A stretch of DNA of 41,344 bases from NCBI GenBank assembly GCA_003151495.1, contig PLXR01000125.1, positions 1-41,344 on the forward strand. Reading direction: 5' to 3'. Position numbers and translations under genes: made by a program. The notes beneath the pieces were generated by a model. The model was not told the origin of the DNA. It did not search any database and saw only the letters and a list, made by a program, of their open reading frames with translations. Source of the DNA: Opitutaceae bacterium (GTDB taxonomy: Bacteria > Verrucomicrobiota > Verrucomicrobiia > Opitutales > Opitutaceae). Shown here piece after piece: positions 1 to 8,117 of this stretch (position 1 is its first letter; each line of letters starts with the position of its first letter).

Positions 1-411
1 CACCATCTCGGGATAGCTGACCCAGTAGGGGGCGGGGATGATCACCTCGTCCCCCGGCGAGCACGTGGCCATGATCGCCAGGTAGCAGGAAAATTTGCCG
101 CCCGGGCTCACCACGACCTGGCTTGGGGAAACCTTTAGCCCATAGGAGGTTGCGTAGGATTCAGCTATCGCCTTCCGCAGCTCCTCGATGCCGGGTGTCG
201 CGACATACTTCGTCTTGCCGGCCTGGAGCGCTGCGGCGCACGCGTCCTTTATGTGCTGGGGCGTGTCAAAGTCGGGCTCGCCGGCGGCGAAGCTGCAGAC
301 GTCCTCCCCTGCGGCCATGAGCGCCTTGGCCTTGGCGTCGACGGCGAGCGTCGGCGACGGGGAGATGTTGCGTGCCCAGGTGGAGAGCGGTCTGAGGGGT
401 TCGGAGGACAT
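1..411 (-). CDS. Class I/II PLP aminotransferase, N-terminal part (aspartate aminotransferase type), cut by window edge
   Basis: Reading the minus strand from an ATG at 411 gives 137 uninterrupted codons up to the window edge, starting [16 protein letters not shown]. The motif [11 protein letters not shown] followed by GKTKY and the segment [14 protein letters not shown] match the N-terminal half of fold-type I aminotransferases of the AspB/AspC-Ib group, which move amino groups between amino acids and 2-oxo acids using pyridoxal phosphate. The motif [11 protein letters not shown] near the edge is typical of prokaryotic aspartate aminotransferases. The catalytic lysine and the C-terminal half lie outside the window, so substrate cannot be decided. 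A second aminotransferase with the same GEPDFDTP signature lies at 6933-8117; the two are different genes. Confidence 0.9.
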   Translation of the reverse strand, partial: MSSEPLRPLSTWARNISPSPTLAVDAKAKALMAAGEDVCSFAAGEPDFDTPQHIKDACAAALQAGKTKYVATPGIEELRKAIAESYATSYGLKVSPSQVVVSPGGKFSCYLAIMATCSPGDEVIIPAPYWVSYPEMV

Positions 412-504
412 TGTGAGCAAAGGAGTCCACTAAAATAACTTCATGGCCCCAAACGCAAGAGGAGAGCTCCCCAATTTTTCCCGGCCCCGGCCGGCCGAGA
501 CCGT

Positions 505-813
505 TCAGCGGCCCTTGGACTTCTTTGCCGGCAGGCTCTCCAGGGCGAAGCGAAGCAGCTCGCCGACGCTCGCGTTCTTCTTCTTCGCGTAGCGCTTGAG
601 CATGGCCCTCTGGGTCGCGGCGAGGCGCACGGACACCTGGCGGTGGGGGTCGCGCGCGGGCCTGCAGCCCTCGAAGTCGAACTTCTCAATCGCGAAGCGG
701 ACCACGTCGCTCGCCGTCTTGAGGCCGAGCCTGCGCCTGCTGCTCTCGATCTTTGCGATCAGGGAGATCGGCAGGTCGAACGTCAGCGGGGCCGAAGCAG
801 AGCGTGTTACCAT
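505..813 (-). CDS. Small protein with two tandem ribbon-helix-helix-like units
   Basis: This is a 102-residue basic protein. Two segments each look like a ribbon-helix-helix DNA-binding unit: residues about 9-46 (strand LTFDLP, then helices IAKIESSRRRLGL and TASDVVRFAIEKF) and about 59-95 (strand QVSVRL, then helices TQRAMLKRYAKKK and SVGELLRFALESL). The parallel V/LLRFAxE signature in both halves suggests internal duplication. RHH proteins normally pair two chains to make one DNA-binding sheet; here one chain may supply both. It ends in a lysine/arginine-rich tail. No toxin partner adjoins it: the neighbours are an aminotransferase (divergent side) and a LolA-like gene. It is probably a transcription factor or nucleoid-associated protein; the target is unknown. 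Confidence 0.7.
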   Translation of the reverse strand: MVTRSASAPLTFDLPISLIAKIESSRRRLGLKTASDVVRFAIEKFDFEGCRPARDPHRQVSVRLAATQRAMLKRYAKKKNASVGELLRFALESLPAKKSKGR

Positions 814-890
814 GACAATGGTGGGTCCTTAACGGGCCATGAGCAGGCACTCCAGACGGCCCCGCCGCAACGATATTCTTTGTCCCGCCC

Positions 891-1748
891 CTATAGATTC
901 AGCCTTATGACTCTTTTAGTCGACGGAGGCTCCAGGGCCGATCCGAGCTGCGCGGGGTCGAAGGCCTGCGGGTCCTGGGGGACGCCGATGGCGACGCCCG
1001 TCAGGGTGAGCCTCGTCTTGTCGCGGGTGGCCTCGTTCCTGACGTCCAGGTCCTTGGGTATCCACCGGTCGCCTACCTTCCTTAGCTCCAATAGGGAAAG
1101 CGTCTTAGCCACGCGGCCGTCGGCGCCGGAGACCTCGGACTGCACCAGCGCGTCGTACTGGCTGTCTAAGTACGCCCGCACGGACCTGACGGAGGGATGG
1201 AGCGCCGGGAAGTCCCCGGGGGGGGTGAAGACGAAGACGTAGGCTTGGCGGCCGCGTACCCGGCTGAGTCCCACCATCTCCCAGTCCAGCCAGTAGAGGT
1301 AGGGCATCGGCAGGACGTCGAAGGGTGTCATCTCGAAGCCCGGGGCAAGGGGCCTCATCATCGCTCCTGGGTCCGGCGTGCCGGCGCCCGGGCCGTCGGA
1401 GGTCCAGACTCCGCCGCCGGGGCCGCCCTGCAGGAGGAACCGGTGGGCGAAGCCGCCCCCCCCGGTCGCCAGCTCAAGGCGCGTGACGGGTCCCAGTGCG
1501 TTCCTCCCGCCCCAGAAGCGTCCTTGGGCAAGCCGCTCCCCGCCGCGCCTGGGCATCTGGCGGAGGTCGAACTCGGCGTAGATGGGCTCCGACCACACCA
1601 TCTGCCTGAACTGCTCGAGGATGGCGGCCGCGGCCTGCCTGTCGGGCGGCGTGGCCGCGGGTGAAGCGGCCCCCAGCAGCGCGGCGACGAGCGCGCCCGC
1701 GGCGCGCAACCCAACCGGCCTCAGGGACAGCTTGGGCGGGCTCTTCAA
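891..1748 (-). CDS. LolA-like outer-membrane lipoprotein-sorting family protein
   Basis: The frame runs open further upstream, but that extension is Arg/Pro-rich and lies antisense-frame over secG, so I place the start at a TTG at 1748, eight bases after the secG stop. This gives about 285 residues with a signal peptide (LRAAGALVAALLGAASPAA). The mature part contains the stretches FDLRQMPRRGG, MPYLYWLDWEMVGLSRVRGRQAYVF, VRSVRAYLDSQYDALVQSEV and LRKVGDRWIPKDLDVRNEATRDKTRLTL. These fit the beta-sheet half-barrel of proteins annotated as outer membrane lipoprotein-sorting (LolA/RseB-like), which bind lipid or acyl groups in the periplasm. The tight spacing after secG suggests cotranscription. 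The function is a family-level inference, and the start is uncertain because the ribosome-binding site is weak. Confidence 0.72.
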   Translation of the reverse strand: MKSPPKLSLRPVGLRAAGALVAALLGAASPAATPPDRQAAAAILEQFRQMVWSEPIYAEFDLRQMPRRGGERLAQGRFWGGRNALGPVTRLELATGGGGFAHRFLLQGGPGGGVWTSDGPGAGTPDPGAMMRPLAPGFEMTPFDVLPMPYLYWLDWEMVGLSRVRGRQAYVFVFTPPGDFPALHPSVRSVRAYLDSQYDALVQSEVSGADGRVAKTLSLLELRKVGDRWIPKDLDVRNEATRDKTRLTLTGVAIGVPQDPQAFDPAQLGSALEPPSTKRVIRLNL

Positions 1749-1755
1749 GAGCCTA

Positions 1756-2145
1756 TCAGGGCTTCGTCGGCGCAGCCGGCGTCGAGGCTGCCCCCGGTGC
1801 CGGGGCCGCCTTCGCCGGGGCGACCGCGCCCGCCTGGGGCTTGGATGCCGAAACCGGGACCGAGATGGAGGGAAGCGCGTCGCCCGAGGCGGACGCATGC
1901 TTTCCCTCGTAGATCCTCCCGAGGTAGAGCGCGAAGCTCAGGACGAAGAACACGATCGAGGCGTTGATTGTCGCCTTGCTGAGCACATTGCCCGTGTCGG
2001 CGCCGAAGGTCGCCTCCGCCATGCCGCCGCCCATCGCCGCCCCCATGCCGCCGTCGGCCTTCGCCTTCTGGGCGAGTACCAGCAAGATAAGGATGACCGA
2101 GGTCAGGATCAGGATGAAAGTGCAGATGCCGAGAAGGATGCTCAT
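1756..2145 (-). CDS. secG: Preprotein translocase subunit SecG
   Basis: The protein is 129 residues. It has an N-terminal membrane helix (ILLGICTFILILTSVILILLVLAQ), the conserved cytoplasmic loop (QKAKADGGMGAAMGGG, ending in TFGADTGNVLSKAT) and a second helix (IVFFVLSFALYLG). That is the usual SecG layout: SecG assists SecYE in moving proteins through the inner membrane. After the second helix there is an added Ala/Pro-rich tail of about 45 residues, longer than in E. coli SecG but common in this kind of genome. The gene is divergent from yhbY and is followed after a few bases by the LolA-like gene. Confidence 0.93.
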   Translation of the reverse strand: MSILLGICTFILILTSVILILLVLAQKAKADGGMGAAMGGGMAEATFGADTGNVLSKATINASIVFFVLSFALYLGRIYEGKHASASGDALPSISVPVSASKPQAGAVAPAKAAPAPGAASTPAAPTKP

Positions 2146-2297
2146 GTCGAGGAAGGGTCACAAAAGCAGACCGGGGGCGCCCTTGTCAACGCCGCGGCGC
2201 AGCCCCGGGAAAGGGGGCAATTCCGCGCCTCCCCGGGCCCCGGCCCGGGAAATTGGGGCTTTCCAAAGGGGGCCATCCGTGTAGTCCCGGGGATCCC

Positions 2298-2606
2298 ATG
2301 CACGACTCCCCGCTCACCGGCGCCCAGAAGACCTTCCTGCGGGGCCACGGCCAGCTCCTCGCGCCGGCCCTCAAGGTCGGCAAGGGCGGCCTGACGCCCG
2401 CGTTCTTCGCGGAGCTGCAGAAGGCCCTGGATGCCCGCGAGCTCGTGAAGCTGCGATTCCTCGGCGCCGACAGGGATGAGCGTGTGGAGTGGTGCGCCAG
2501 GGTCGCCGGCGAGGGGCGGTGCGCGTGCGTAGGCGCGGTGGGACACACGGCCCTCTTCTACCGGCAGAACCCCGAGCCCGCGGCCCGCCGCATCGCCCTG
2601 CCCTAG
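2298..2606 (+). CDS. yhbY: YhbY/CRM-domain RNA-binding protein
   Basis: The protein is 102 residues and consists of a single CRS1-YhbY (CRM) domain: LTGAQKTFLRGHGQLLAPALKVGK at the start, then the GGLTP turn, ELVKLRF, and C-terminal VGHTALFYRQN. YhbY family proteins bind the pre-50S ribosomal subunit. I use the ATG at 2298 because GGGGA sits five bases upstream; an ATG-initiated reading further upstream would add a poorly conserved leader. The gene is divergent from secG and convergent with parB, with only about 15 bases between the stops. Confidence 0.88.
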   Translation: MHDSPLTGAQKTFLRGHGQLLAPALKVGKGGLTPAFFAELQKALDARELVKLRFLGADRDERVEWCARVAGEGRCACVGAVGHTALFYRQNPEPAARRIALP

Positions 2607-2621
2607 GTCCGCCGCGGACCG

Positions 2622-3539
2622 TCAAATCGGGTCGGCGCGCTCGACCCCCATCTTCTCCATGAGGCGCCGGAGGTCGTCGTTTCCGCGGTACTCGATGACG
2701 ATGCGGCCCTTCTTCGGGGTGTGGATCACGGCCACGCGCGCACCCAGGTGCGATGCCAGCCTCTTCTCGACGCTCTCCACCGCGGCGGCGTCCCTGGGCG
2801 CGAGCCCCCTGGCGCGGCCCGGCCCCTTGGACGGGCCCGACACCTTGGCGGACTTCCCGAGCTTCTCGGTCGTGCGCACGCTCAGCCCCTCCTCGATGAC
2901 GCGCCTTGCCAGGATCGTGCGCGCGGGGGCGTCCTCCACCCCGAGGAGTATCTTGGCGTGGCCGACGGTCAGCAGGTTCTTCGCGATGAAGCCCTGGATC
3001 TCGGCGTCGAGCGAAAGCAGGCGCAGGGCGTTGGCCACCGAGGCCCGGCTCTTGCCCACGCGCTCCGCGGCGGTCTCCTGGGTGAGGTCGAAGTCCCTGA
3101 CCAGGCTCGCAAAGCCCTGCGCCTCCTCGATCGGGTTAAGCCCCTCGCGCTGGAGGTTCTCGATCAGGCCGATGGAGGCGGCGGACGCATCGCTCGCCTC
3201 GACAACCCTTGCCGGGATCGACTTGAGCCTGAGCAGCTGGAACGCGCGCCAGCGCCGCTCCCCCGCGATCAGCTGGAACTTGTCCCCGTGCCTGCGCACC
3301 ACGATCGGCTGCAGGAGGCCCTCGCTCCGGATGCTCTCGGCGAGCTCCGAGAGCTGCTCGGGGGCGATCTCGCGGCGGGCCTGGTAGGGGCTCGGCTCCA
3401 CGAGGTGCACCTGGACCTCGAGGTACCCCGGGGCGTGGGGCGCGGCGGGCGCGGGCAGCGGGTGCGCGCCCGCGGGCTTCGCGGCGGAAATGAGGCCGCC
3501 CAGTCCGCGGCCCAACCTGGATTTTTGTGGGGATGCCAT
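2622..3539 (-). CDS. parB: Chromosome partitioning protein ParB
   Basis: The protein is 305 residues, close to the family norm. It begins with the short SRLGRGLGGLI segment that in ParB proteins contacts ParA. A linker is followed by the ParB N-domain with the nucleotide-binding box GERRWRA (residues about 93-99) and ENLQRE (127-132), both characteristic of the CTP-binding ParB clamp. An HTH follows (TQETAAERVGKSRASVANALRLL), then a C-terminal dimerisation region. ParB loads at parS centromeres and guides origin segregation. No parA is adjacent, and I saw no parS-like GTTCCACGTGGAAC palindrome in the window. Confidence 0.95.
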   Translation of the reverse strand: MASPQKSRLGRGLGGLISAAKPAGAHPLPAPAAPHAPGYLEVQVHLVEPSPYQARREIAPEQLSELAESIRSEGLLQPIVVRRHGDKFQLIAGERRWRAFQLLRLKSIPARVVEASDASAASIGLIENLQREGLNPIEEAQGFASLVRDFDLTQETAAERVGKSRASVANALRLLSLDAEIQGFIAKNLLTVGHAKILLGVEDAPARTILARRVIEEGLSVRTTEKLGKSAKVSGPSKGPGRARGLAPRDAAAVESVEKRLASHLGARVAVIHTPKKGRIVIEYRGNDDLRRLMEKMGVERADPI

Positions 3540-3566
3540 GGGAAAGGGGGTGCAGTCGGGGGGCTT

Positions 3567-4187
3567 CTACTTGCCTCCCGGCACGAAGAGGACCTGCCCT
3601 GCCTGGATCCGCGACGGATCCATCAGCTTGTTGGCGTCAATGATGTCCTGGGACTTCGCTCCGGTCTTCTTTGCGATGGTCCCGACGGTGTCGCCCTTCA
3701 GCACGGTGTAGCTGACTCCCTCCCTGGGGTAGGAGTCCCCGAAGGCTGCGGGCTTGGGCTGCGCGACCGGGCCCGCCGACCGCGGCTGGGGCGCGGGCCC
3801 CGACCTCGCGACCGAGTCCAGGGCCGCGTTGGTCTGCTTCGCCAGGACCTCCATCTGCGAGGCCACCTTCTGGAGGATCTCCTCGCGGGAGGCCGCGACG
3901 GCCGAGCCGATGGAGGCGTTCAGGCCAGCGACGGCGCCGTTGAGCTGGGCGGTCGTGACGGAGTCCCGGCCCGCGTCCAGCGCGCCCACCTTCGCCCTGA
4001 GCTCGGAATTCTCGTGCTCGAGCTGCTCGACCCTGAGGGAAAGCTCGTTGACGCGCTGGGAAAGTCCCCTGACGTCCTCCCGGAGGTCGGCGATCTCAGC
4101 CTGCGCGGAGGCCCGGGGAGCAACGACCGGCGAGAGGAGTGCGGCGCAGACCAGCGTCAGGCGGCGAGAGTGGGACCTGCCAAGCAT
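3567..4187 (-). CDS. Secreted coiled-coil protein with C-terminal LysM domain
   Basis: The protein is 206 residues. It has a signal peptide (LTLVCAALLSPVVAPRASA), then a coiled coil (EIADLREDVRGLSQRVNELSLRVEQLEHENSELRAKV, split here as a long heptad region at residues about 31-67). An Ala/Pro-rich linker precedes a LysM domain at the C terminus (YTVLKGDTVGTIAKKTGAKS, ending AGQVLFVPG). LysM binds N-acetylglucosamine polymers such as peptidoglycan, so this is likely a periplasmic wall-associated protein that oligomerises through its coil. The resemblance to YbgF/CpoB-type coils is only superficial. It lies just upstream of parB, in the same direction. Confidence 0.82.
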   Translation of the reverse strand: MLGRSHSRRLTLVCAALLSPVVAPRASAQAEIADLREDVRGLSQRVNELSLRVEQLEHENSELRAKVGALDAGRDSVTTAQLNGAVAGLNASIGSAVAASREEILQKVASQMEVLAKQTNAALDSVARSGPAPQPRSAGPVAQPKPAAFGDSYPREGVSYTVLKGDTVGTIAKKTGAKSQDIIDANKLMDPSRIQAGQVLFVPGGK

Positions 4188-4304
4188 CGGCCCGCAATCT
4201 GGCCAAAACAGGCGGTGAAAACAAGCGGCATGTGGCGCCGCCCGCGCCCGGGGGAGCGGTTTTGGGCTAAACCGCGAGGGGAAACGCCCGATCTGGAGAT
4301 GCTC

Positions 4305-4505
4305 ATGAGTGCATCCAAGGGCTCATACGACATCCCCATCCCGCTCGGACTGCGCGTGGTCTGTGAGGACACCGAGCCGATCCCCTTCACGGCGGCCCTG
4401 GGAAGCGCCTTCTTCTTCGCGTGGCGGAAGAGCCTGGGCCGCAAGCGCGGCCACCCCGAGATATCGAGGGTGGAGGAATCCCGGCCGAGGGCCAGGCGTT
4501 CCTAG
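4305..4505 (+). CDS. Small protein of unknown function (66 aa)
   Basis: A 66-residue frame starts at the ATG at 4305, preceded six bases upstream by GGAG; another ATG lies two codons earlier. The product (MSASKGSYDIPIPLGLRVVC, with FTAALGSAFFFAWRKSLGRK in the middle) has a non-random composition, a hydrophobic patch of about 12 residues and a basic tail. I do not recognise a family. It fills the gap between the LysM gene and fmt. Its stop shares the CTAG palindrome at 4502-4505 with the stop of the oppositely oriented fmt. The well-placed ribosome-binding site supports it; conservation is untested. Confidence 0.5.
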   Translation: MSASKGSYDIPIPLGLRVVCEDTEPIPFTAALGSAFFFAWRKSLGRKRGHPEISRVEESRPRARRS

Positions 4506-5515
4506 GGGCCGGGCGCGGGACCCGCGCGCCTGAAGGGCGCCGCGGATTCGAGGGCCGGCATGGGCCGGGACTCAAGGACGGTGCCGGCCGCGATCGGGAA
4601 CCCGCGGAGGAATTCCTGCGCCTCGAGCATGCGGCCGCCCGGGCGCTGGAGCCTTCGCAGCCTCAGGCGTCCGGAGCCCGTTGCGACGAGCACGCCCTCG
4701 GCGTCGCAGCCCTCCACGGTCCCCGGGGCCCCATGCGCGGCCCCGTCCAGCCAGTCGGCAAGTCCAAGCCTCACCGGGGTGCCGGCGATGTCGACCCTCA
4801 CGGACGGCCAGGGATGGAGGCCGTTGACGCGCGCCGCGAGCACGGGGGCGCCGACCGAGAAATCCAAGGCGCCGTCCGCCTTTTCCAGCCTGCGGCAGAA
4901 GCTTGCCCGCGCGTGGTCCTGCTCCCTGAAGGCGAGGCCCCCGGAGGCGATCACCGGCAGGGTCCTCGAGAGGAGCGGGACCGCGGCGCGAGAGAGCCCC
5001 GCCTCGACGTCCGCCGCGGTGTCCAGGGGGCCGATCGCCACGCGCTCGACGTCCGCCACAGGCCCCGCGTCGAGTTCCCGCACGATCCGCATGAGCGTGA
5101 ACCCCGTCTCGCGGTCGCCCGAGGCGACCGCGGTCTGGATGGGCGACGCCCCCCTGTACCTCGGCAGGAGCGACGCATGGAGGTTCAGGGTGCCGAGCCT
5201 CGGGAGCGAGATGAACTCCTGCCTGAGGATCCGGCCGTACGCGACGACGAGCGCGAGGTCCGGGCGGAGGGCCGAGAGGGCGGCGTGCGCCGCGGCGTCC
5301 AGCCTCTCCGGCTGCAGGACGGCGACCTCGCGCCCCGACGCCCATTCACGGACGCCGTTGGGCCGGACGGCCTGGCCGCGGCCGGACGGGCGGTCGGGGC
5401 CGGTGACGATCCCCACCAGCTTCGCGACGGCGCCGCCCTCCCCCGCCAGCCAGTCGAGCAGCGGGAGCGCCAGCGGATCCGAGCCCATGAACACGAGTCT
5501 CACAGGTTGCGCCAT
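4502..5515 (-). CDS. fmt: Methionyl-tRNA formyltransferase
   Basis: The protein is 337 residues starting MAQPVRLVFMGSDPLALPLL. Formyltransferase hallmarks are visible: LNLHASLLPRYRGASPIQTA carries the catalytic Asn-His motif, and ETGFTLMRIVRELDAGPV carries the conserved Asp. The C-terminal half has the tRNA-binding OB-like domain (GLHPWPSVRVDIAGTPVRL). The enzyme transfers a formyl group from 10-formyl-THF to initiator Met-tRNA. The ATG at 5515 lies five bases after the der stop, so der and fmt are probably cotranscribed. An open extension upstream of this ATG overlaps der in another frame and is rejected. Confidence 0.95.
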   Translation of the reverse strand: MAQPVRLVFMGSDPLALPLLDWLAGEGGAVAKLVGIVTGPDRPSGRGQAVRPNGVREWASGREVAVLQPERLDAAAHAALSALRPDLALVVAYGRILRQEFISLPRLGTLNLHASLLPRYRGASPIQTAVASGDRETGFTLMRIVRELDAGPVADVERVAIGPLDTAADVEAGLSRAAVPLLSRTLPVIASGGLAFREQDHARASFCRRLEKADGALDFSVGAPVLAARVNGLHPWPSVRVDIAGTPVRLGLADWLDGAAHGAPGTVEGCDAEGVLVATGSGRLRLRRLQRPGGRMLEAQEFLRGFPIAAGTVLESRPMPALESAAPFRRAGPAPGP

Positions 5516-5520
5516 GGGGC

Positions 5521-6957
5521 CTACTTCCAGCCGCTGCGGTCGACCTCGGCGCCCCTCGGCTTGCCGACCAGGTCGAATTCGATCGGGCATCCCGAGAGGT
5601 CGAACTCCTTGACGAGCCCCGCCTCCAGGTAGCGGCGGTAGCTCTCCGAGAGCCTCTCCTCGCGGTTGCAGAATATCTTTATCCGGAACGGGCGGTTCCC
5701 CGTCTGCGTCGCGTAGTAGATCTTGAACCTGCGGGCGCCGATCGCCGGGGGGGGCGTGCGCTCGGCCAGCCGCGAAAGCGTCTCGTTCAGGCGCGCGGTC
5801 GGCAGCTTCTTGTCGAGCGTGCGGTGGAGCTTCACGGCGGCGTTGAGCATGCGGTCCACCTCGAAGCCGCTCATCGCGGACACGAATATGAGGGGGGCGC
5901 CCGGCGTGAAGAAGAGCCGGTTGAAGAGCTCCTTCTCGTACTTCTCGCGGTAGTCCCTCTCGCTCTTCGCGCCGTCGATCCCGCCGTGCTTCTTGAAGGT
6001 CTCGTGGACCAGGTCCCACTTGTTGACGATGACCGCGATCGGCTTGCGGTCCTTGACGGCCTCGCCTGCTATCGCCTTGTCCTGGTGGGTCACCCCGTCG
6101 ATCGCGTCGAGGACGAGGAAAACCACGTCGGAGCGCTGCATGGCGTCGAGCGAGCGCAGGCGCGAGAAATACTCCACCGAGGACGCCAGCTTCGTCGCCG
6201 ACTTGATTCCCGCGGTGTCGATCAGCCGGAACGGGTGCATCTTCTTGTCGCGCCCCTTGAACTCGAACGGGAGCTCGATCGCGTCGCGGGTGGTGCCGGC
6301 AATGTCGTTCACGATCAGCCTGTCGCTTCGCAGCAGCCGGTTCGCCAGCGACGACTTCCCGACGTTCGGGCGGCCGATGAAGCAGATGCAGATGGGCCCG
6401 GGGATCCGGCCGTTTTCCTGCTTCACCCGCTCGATGGAGGCGTTCGGGTCCCTCGGGGGCATGCCGATCCTGGCGAGTATGGCGTCGCGCAGGTCGGACT
6501 CCCCCCGCCCGTGCTCGGCGGAGACGAAGATGGGGTCGCCGAGGCCGAGGCGCATGACGCCCTCGTGGTCCGCCTTCTCGTCGCCGAAGTCGGCCTTGTT
6601 GACGACGACGATCACCGGCTTGCCGCCCTGCCTCAGGCGCCGCGCGATCCTGTCGTCGAGCGCCGTGACGCCCTCCAGCCCGTCGATGATGAAGAGGATG
6701 AGCGCAGCCGTGTCTATCGCGAAGCCGACCTGGCGCTCCGAGGCCGCGATGATCGCGGCGGAGGAGGTCTCGCCCTCCTTGAGGCCGAGGCCGCCCGTGT
6801 CCATGAGCGTGTAGCCGTCGCCGACCTCGGCGGAGATGACGTCTCGCGTCACGCCCGGCTGGTCGTGGACGATCGAGATCCTCTTGCGCGCGATCCGGTT
6901 GAAGAGCCGGCTCTTGCCGACGTTGGGCCGGCCTACGATGACGACGGAGCGGAACAT
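5521..6957 (-). CDS. der: Ribosome biogenesis GTPase Der (EngA)
   Basis: The protein is 478 residues with two consecutive GTPase domains, the defining feature of Der. The first P-loop is VGRPNVGKS at residues about 8-16, with DTGG and NKAD motifs following. The second is IGRPNVGKS at about 194-202 (lysine 201), with DTAG and NKWD. A C-terminal KH-like domain follows (PPAIGARRFKIYYATQTGNR). Der acts in maturation of the 50S ribosomal subunit. The last codons of the upstream aminotransferase overlap the start by about 25 bases, suggesting an operon lrp-aminotransferase-der-fmt. Confidence 0.96.
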   Translation of the reverse strand: MFRSVVIVGRPNVGKSRLFNRIARKRISIVHDQPGVTRDVISAEVGDGYTLMDTGGLGLKEGETSSAAIIAASERQVGFAIDTAALILFIIDGLEGVTALDDRIARRLRQGGKPVIVVVNKADFGDEKADHEGVMRLGLGDPIFVSAEHGRGESDLRDAILARIGMPPRDPNASIERVKQENGRIPGPICICFIGRPNVGKSSLANRLLRSDRLIVNDIAGTTRDAIELPFEFKGRDKKMHPFRLIDTAGIKSATKLASSVEYFSRLRSLDAMQRSDVVFLVLDAIDGVTHQDKAIAGEAVKDRKPIAVIVNKWDLVHETFKKHGGIDGAKSERDYREKYEKELFNRLFFTPGAPLIFVSAMSGFEVDRMLNAAVKLHRTLDKKLPTARLNETLSRLAERTPPPAIGARRFKIYYATQTGNRPFRIKIFCNREERLSESYRRYLEAGLVKEFDLSGCPIEFDLVGKPRGAEVDRSGWK

Positions 6958-8117
6958 GGTGTCGTGGCGTTCACGAACCGTTCAATCCGATCGCAAGCCT
7001 CCACAAGTTGGTCGTAGCCGGTTGCAAAGCTCGCGCGGACGAATCCCCGGCCGTTCTCGCCGAACGCGGTGCCGGGGACGACGGCGACGCTCTGCGCCTT
7101 GAGGAGCCCGTAGGCGAAGTCCCGGTCGCTCAGGCCCGTCGCCGCGACGCTTGGAAAGACGTAGAACGCGCCCCCGGGGGCGCGGCAGGGGAGCCCGCCC
7201 TCGCTGAGCCGGCGCACCACGAGGTCGCGCCTGCGGTGGTACTGCTCGCGCATTGACTTCACGCTGTCCTCCCCGCGGGTCAGCGCCTCGATCGCCGCCT
7301 CCTGCGCAAGGATCGGCGCGCAGAGCATGGAGTACTGGTGGATCTTCATCATCGCATCGACGAGCTCCGCCGGCCCGCAGGCGTAGCCGATCCTGAACCC
7401 GGTCATCGCAAACGCCTTCGAGAACCCGTGCAGGAAGATCGTGCGCTCCTTCATCCCCGGGAACACCGTGATGCTCGTGTGGGGGTTGTCGTAGACCAGC
7501 TCCGAGTAGATCTCGTCGCTGAGCACGATCAGGTCCTTCTCGACGGCGAACCGCGCGATCTTCTCCAGGCGTGCGCGGTCGCACGTGCCGCCCGTGGGGT
7601 TGCACGGGAGGTTGACCATGAGGACCTTGCACCCCGGCTGCCAGGCCTTCTCGATGTCCTCCACGTTGAGCGCGAACCCGTCGTCGGCGCGCGTCGGCAC
7701 CGGGATCGCGACCCCGTGCGCGAGCGCGACGCTCGGGTTGTAGGAGACGTAGCAGGGCTGGTGGTAGAGGACCTTGTCCCCCGGGTTGAGGAGCGCCCGC
7801 AGAGCCAGGTCGATCGCCTCCGACACGCCGACCGTGACGATGATCTCGTCGTCGGGCCTGTAGGAGACGGTGTAGTGGGCCTCGACGTAGGCCGAGATCG
7901 CCCGGCGCAGCTCGACCAGGCCGAGGTTCGAGGTGTAGTGCGTCTTGCCCTTCTCGAGCGCGTAGATCGCCGCCTCGCGTATGTGCCAGGGCGTGTCGAA
8001 GTCCGGCTCGCCGATGCCGAGCGAGATGACGTCCTTCATCTTCGAGACGATCTCGAAGAAGTCGCGTATGCCCGACTTGGGCAGGGTTCCGACGTGGCGG
8101 GCGATGAAGCGCTTCAT
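6933..8117 (-). CDS. Class I/II PLP-dependent aminotransferase
   Basis: The protein is 394 residues starting MKRFIARHVGTLPKSGIRDF. It shows all fold-type I signatures: [11 protein letters not shown], the Y-containing CYVSYNP, NLPCNPTGG, LSDEIYSEL and the Schiff-base lysine K234 in GFSKAFAMTGFRIGYA. It is close to the PatA/AspB group with broad amino-donor use. Its ATG overlaps the stop of the Lrp-type regulator (ATGA), so the two are translationally coupled; by analogy with other Lrp-aminotransferase pairs, the regulator may sense an amino acid linked to this enzyme (inference). The substrate cannot be read from sequence. Its 3' end overlaps der. Confidence 0.92.
   Translation of the reverse strand: MKRFIARHVGTLPKSGIRDFFEIVSKMKDVISLGIGEPDFDTPWHIREAAIYALEKGKTHYTSNLGLVELRRAISAYVEAHYTVSYRPDDEIIVTVGVSEAIDLALRALLNPGDKVLYHQPCYVSYNPSVALAHGVAIPVPTRADDGFALNVEDIEKAWQPGCKVLMVNLPCNPTGGTCDRARLEKIARFAVEKDLIVLSDEIYSELVYDNPHTSITVFPGMKERTIFLHGFSKAFAMTGFRIGYACGPAELVDAMMKIHQYSMLCAPILAQEAAIEALTRGEDSVKSMREQYHRRRDLVVRRLSEGGLPCRAPGGAFYVFPSVAATGLSDRDFAYGLLKAQSVAVVPGTAFGENGRGFVRASFATGYDQLVEACDRIERFVNATTPCSAPSSS

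Noticed and set aside
1749..1898. N-terminal extension of the LolA-like frame over secG
   Set aside because: The extension is Arg/Pro-rich shadow of secG in another frame, and a signal peptide begins after the TTG at 1748.
5516..6019. Upstream extension of fmt
   Set aside because: It overlaps der in a different frame and has shadow-like composition; the conserved formyltransferase start is at 5515.
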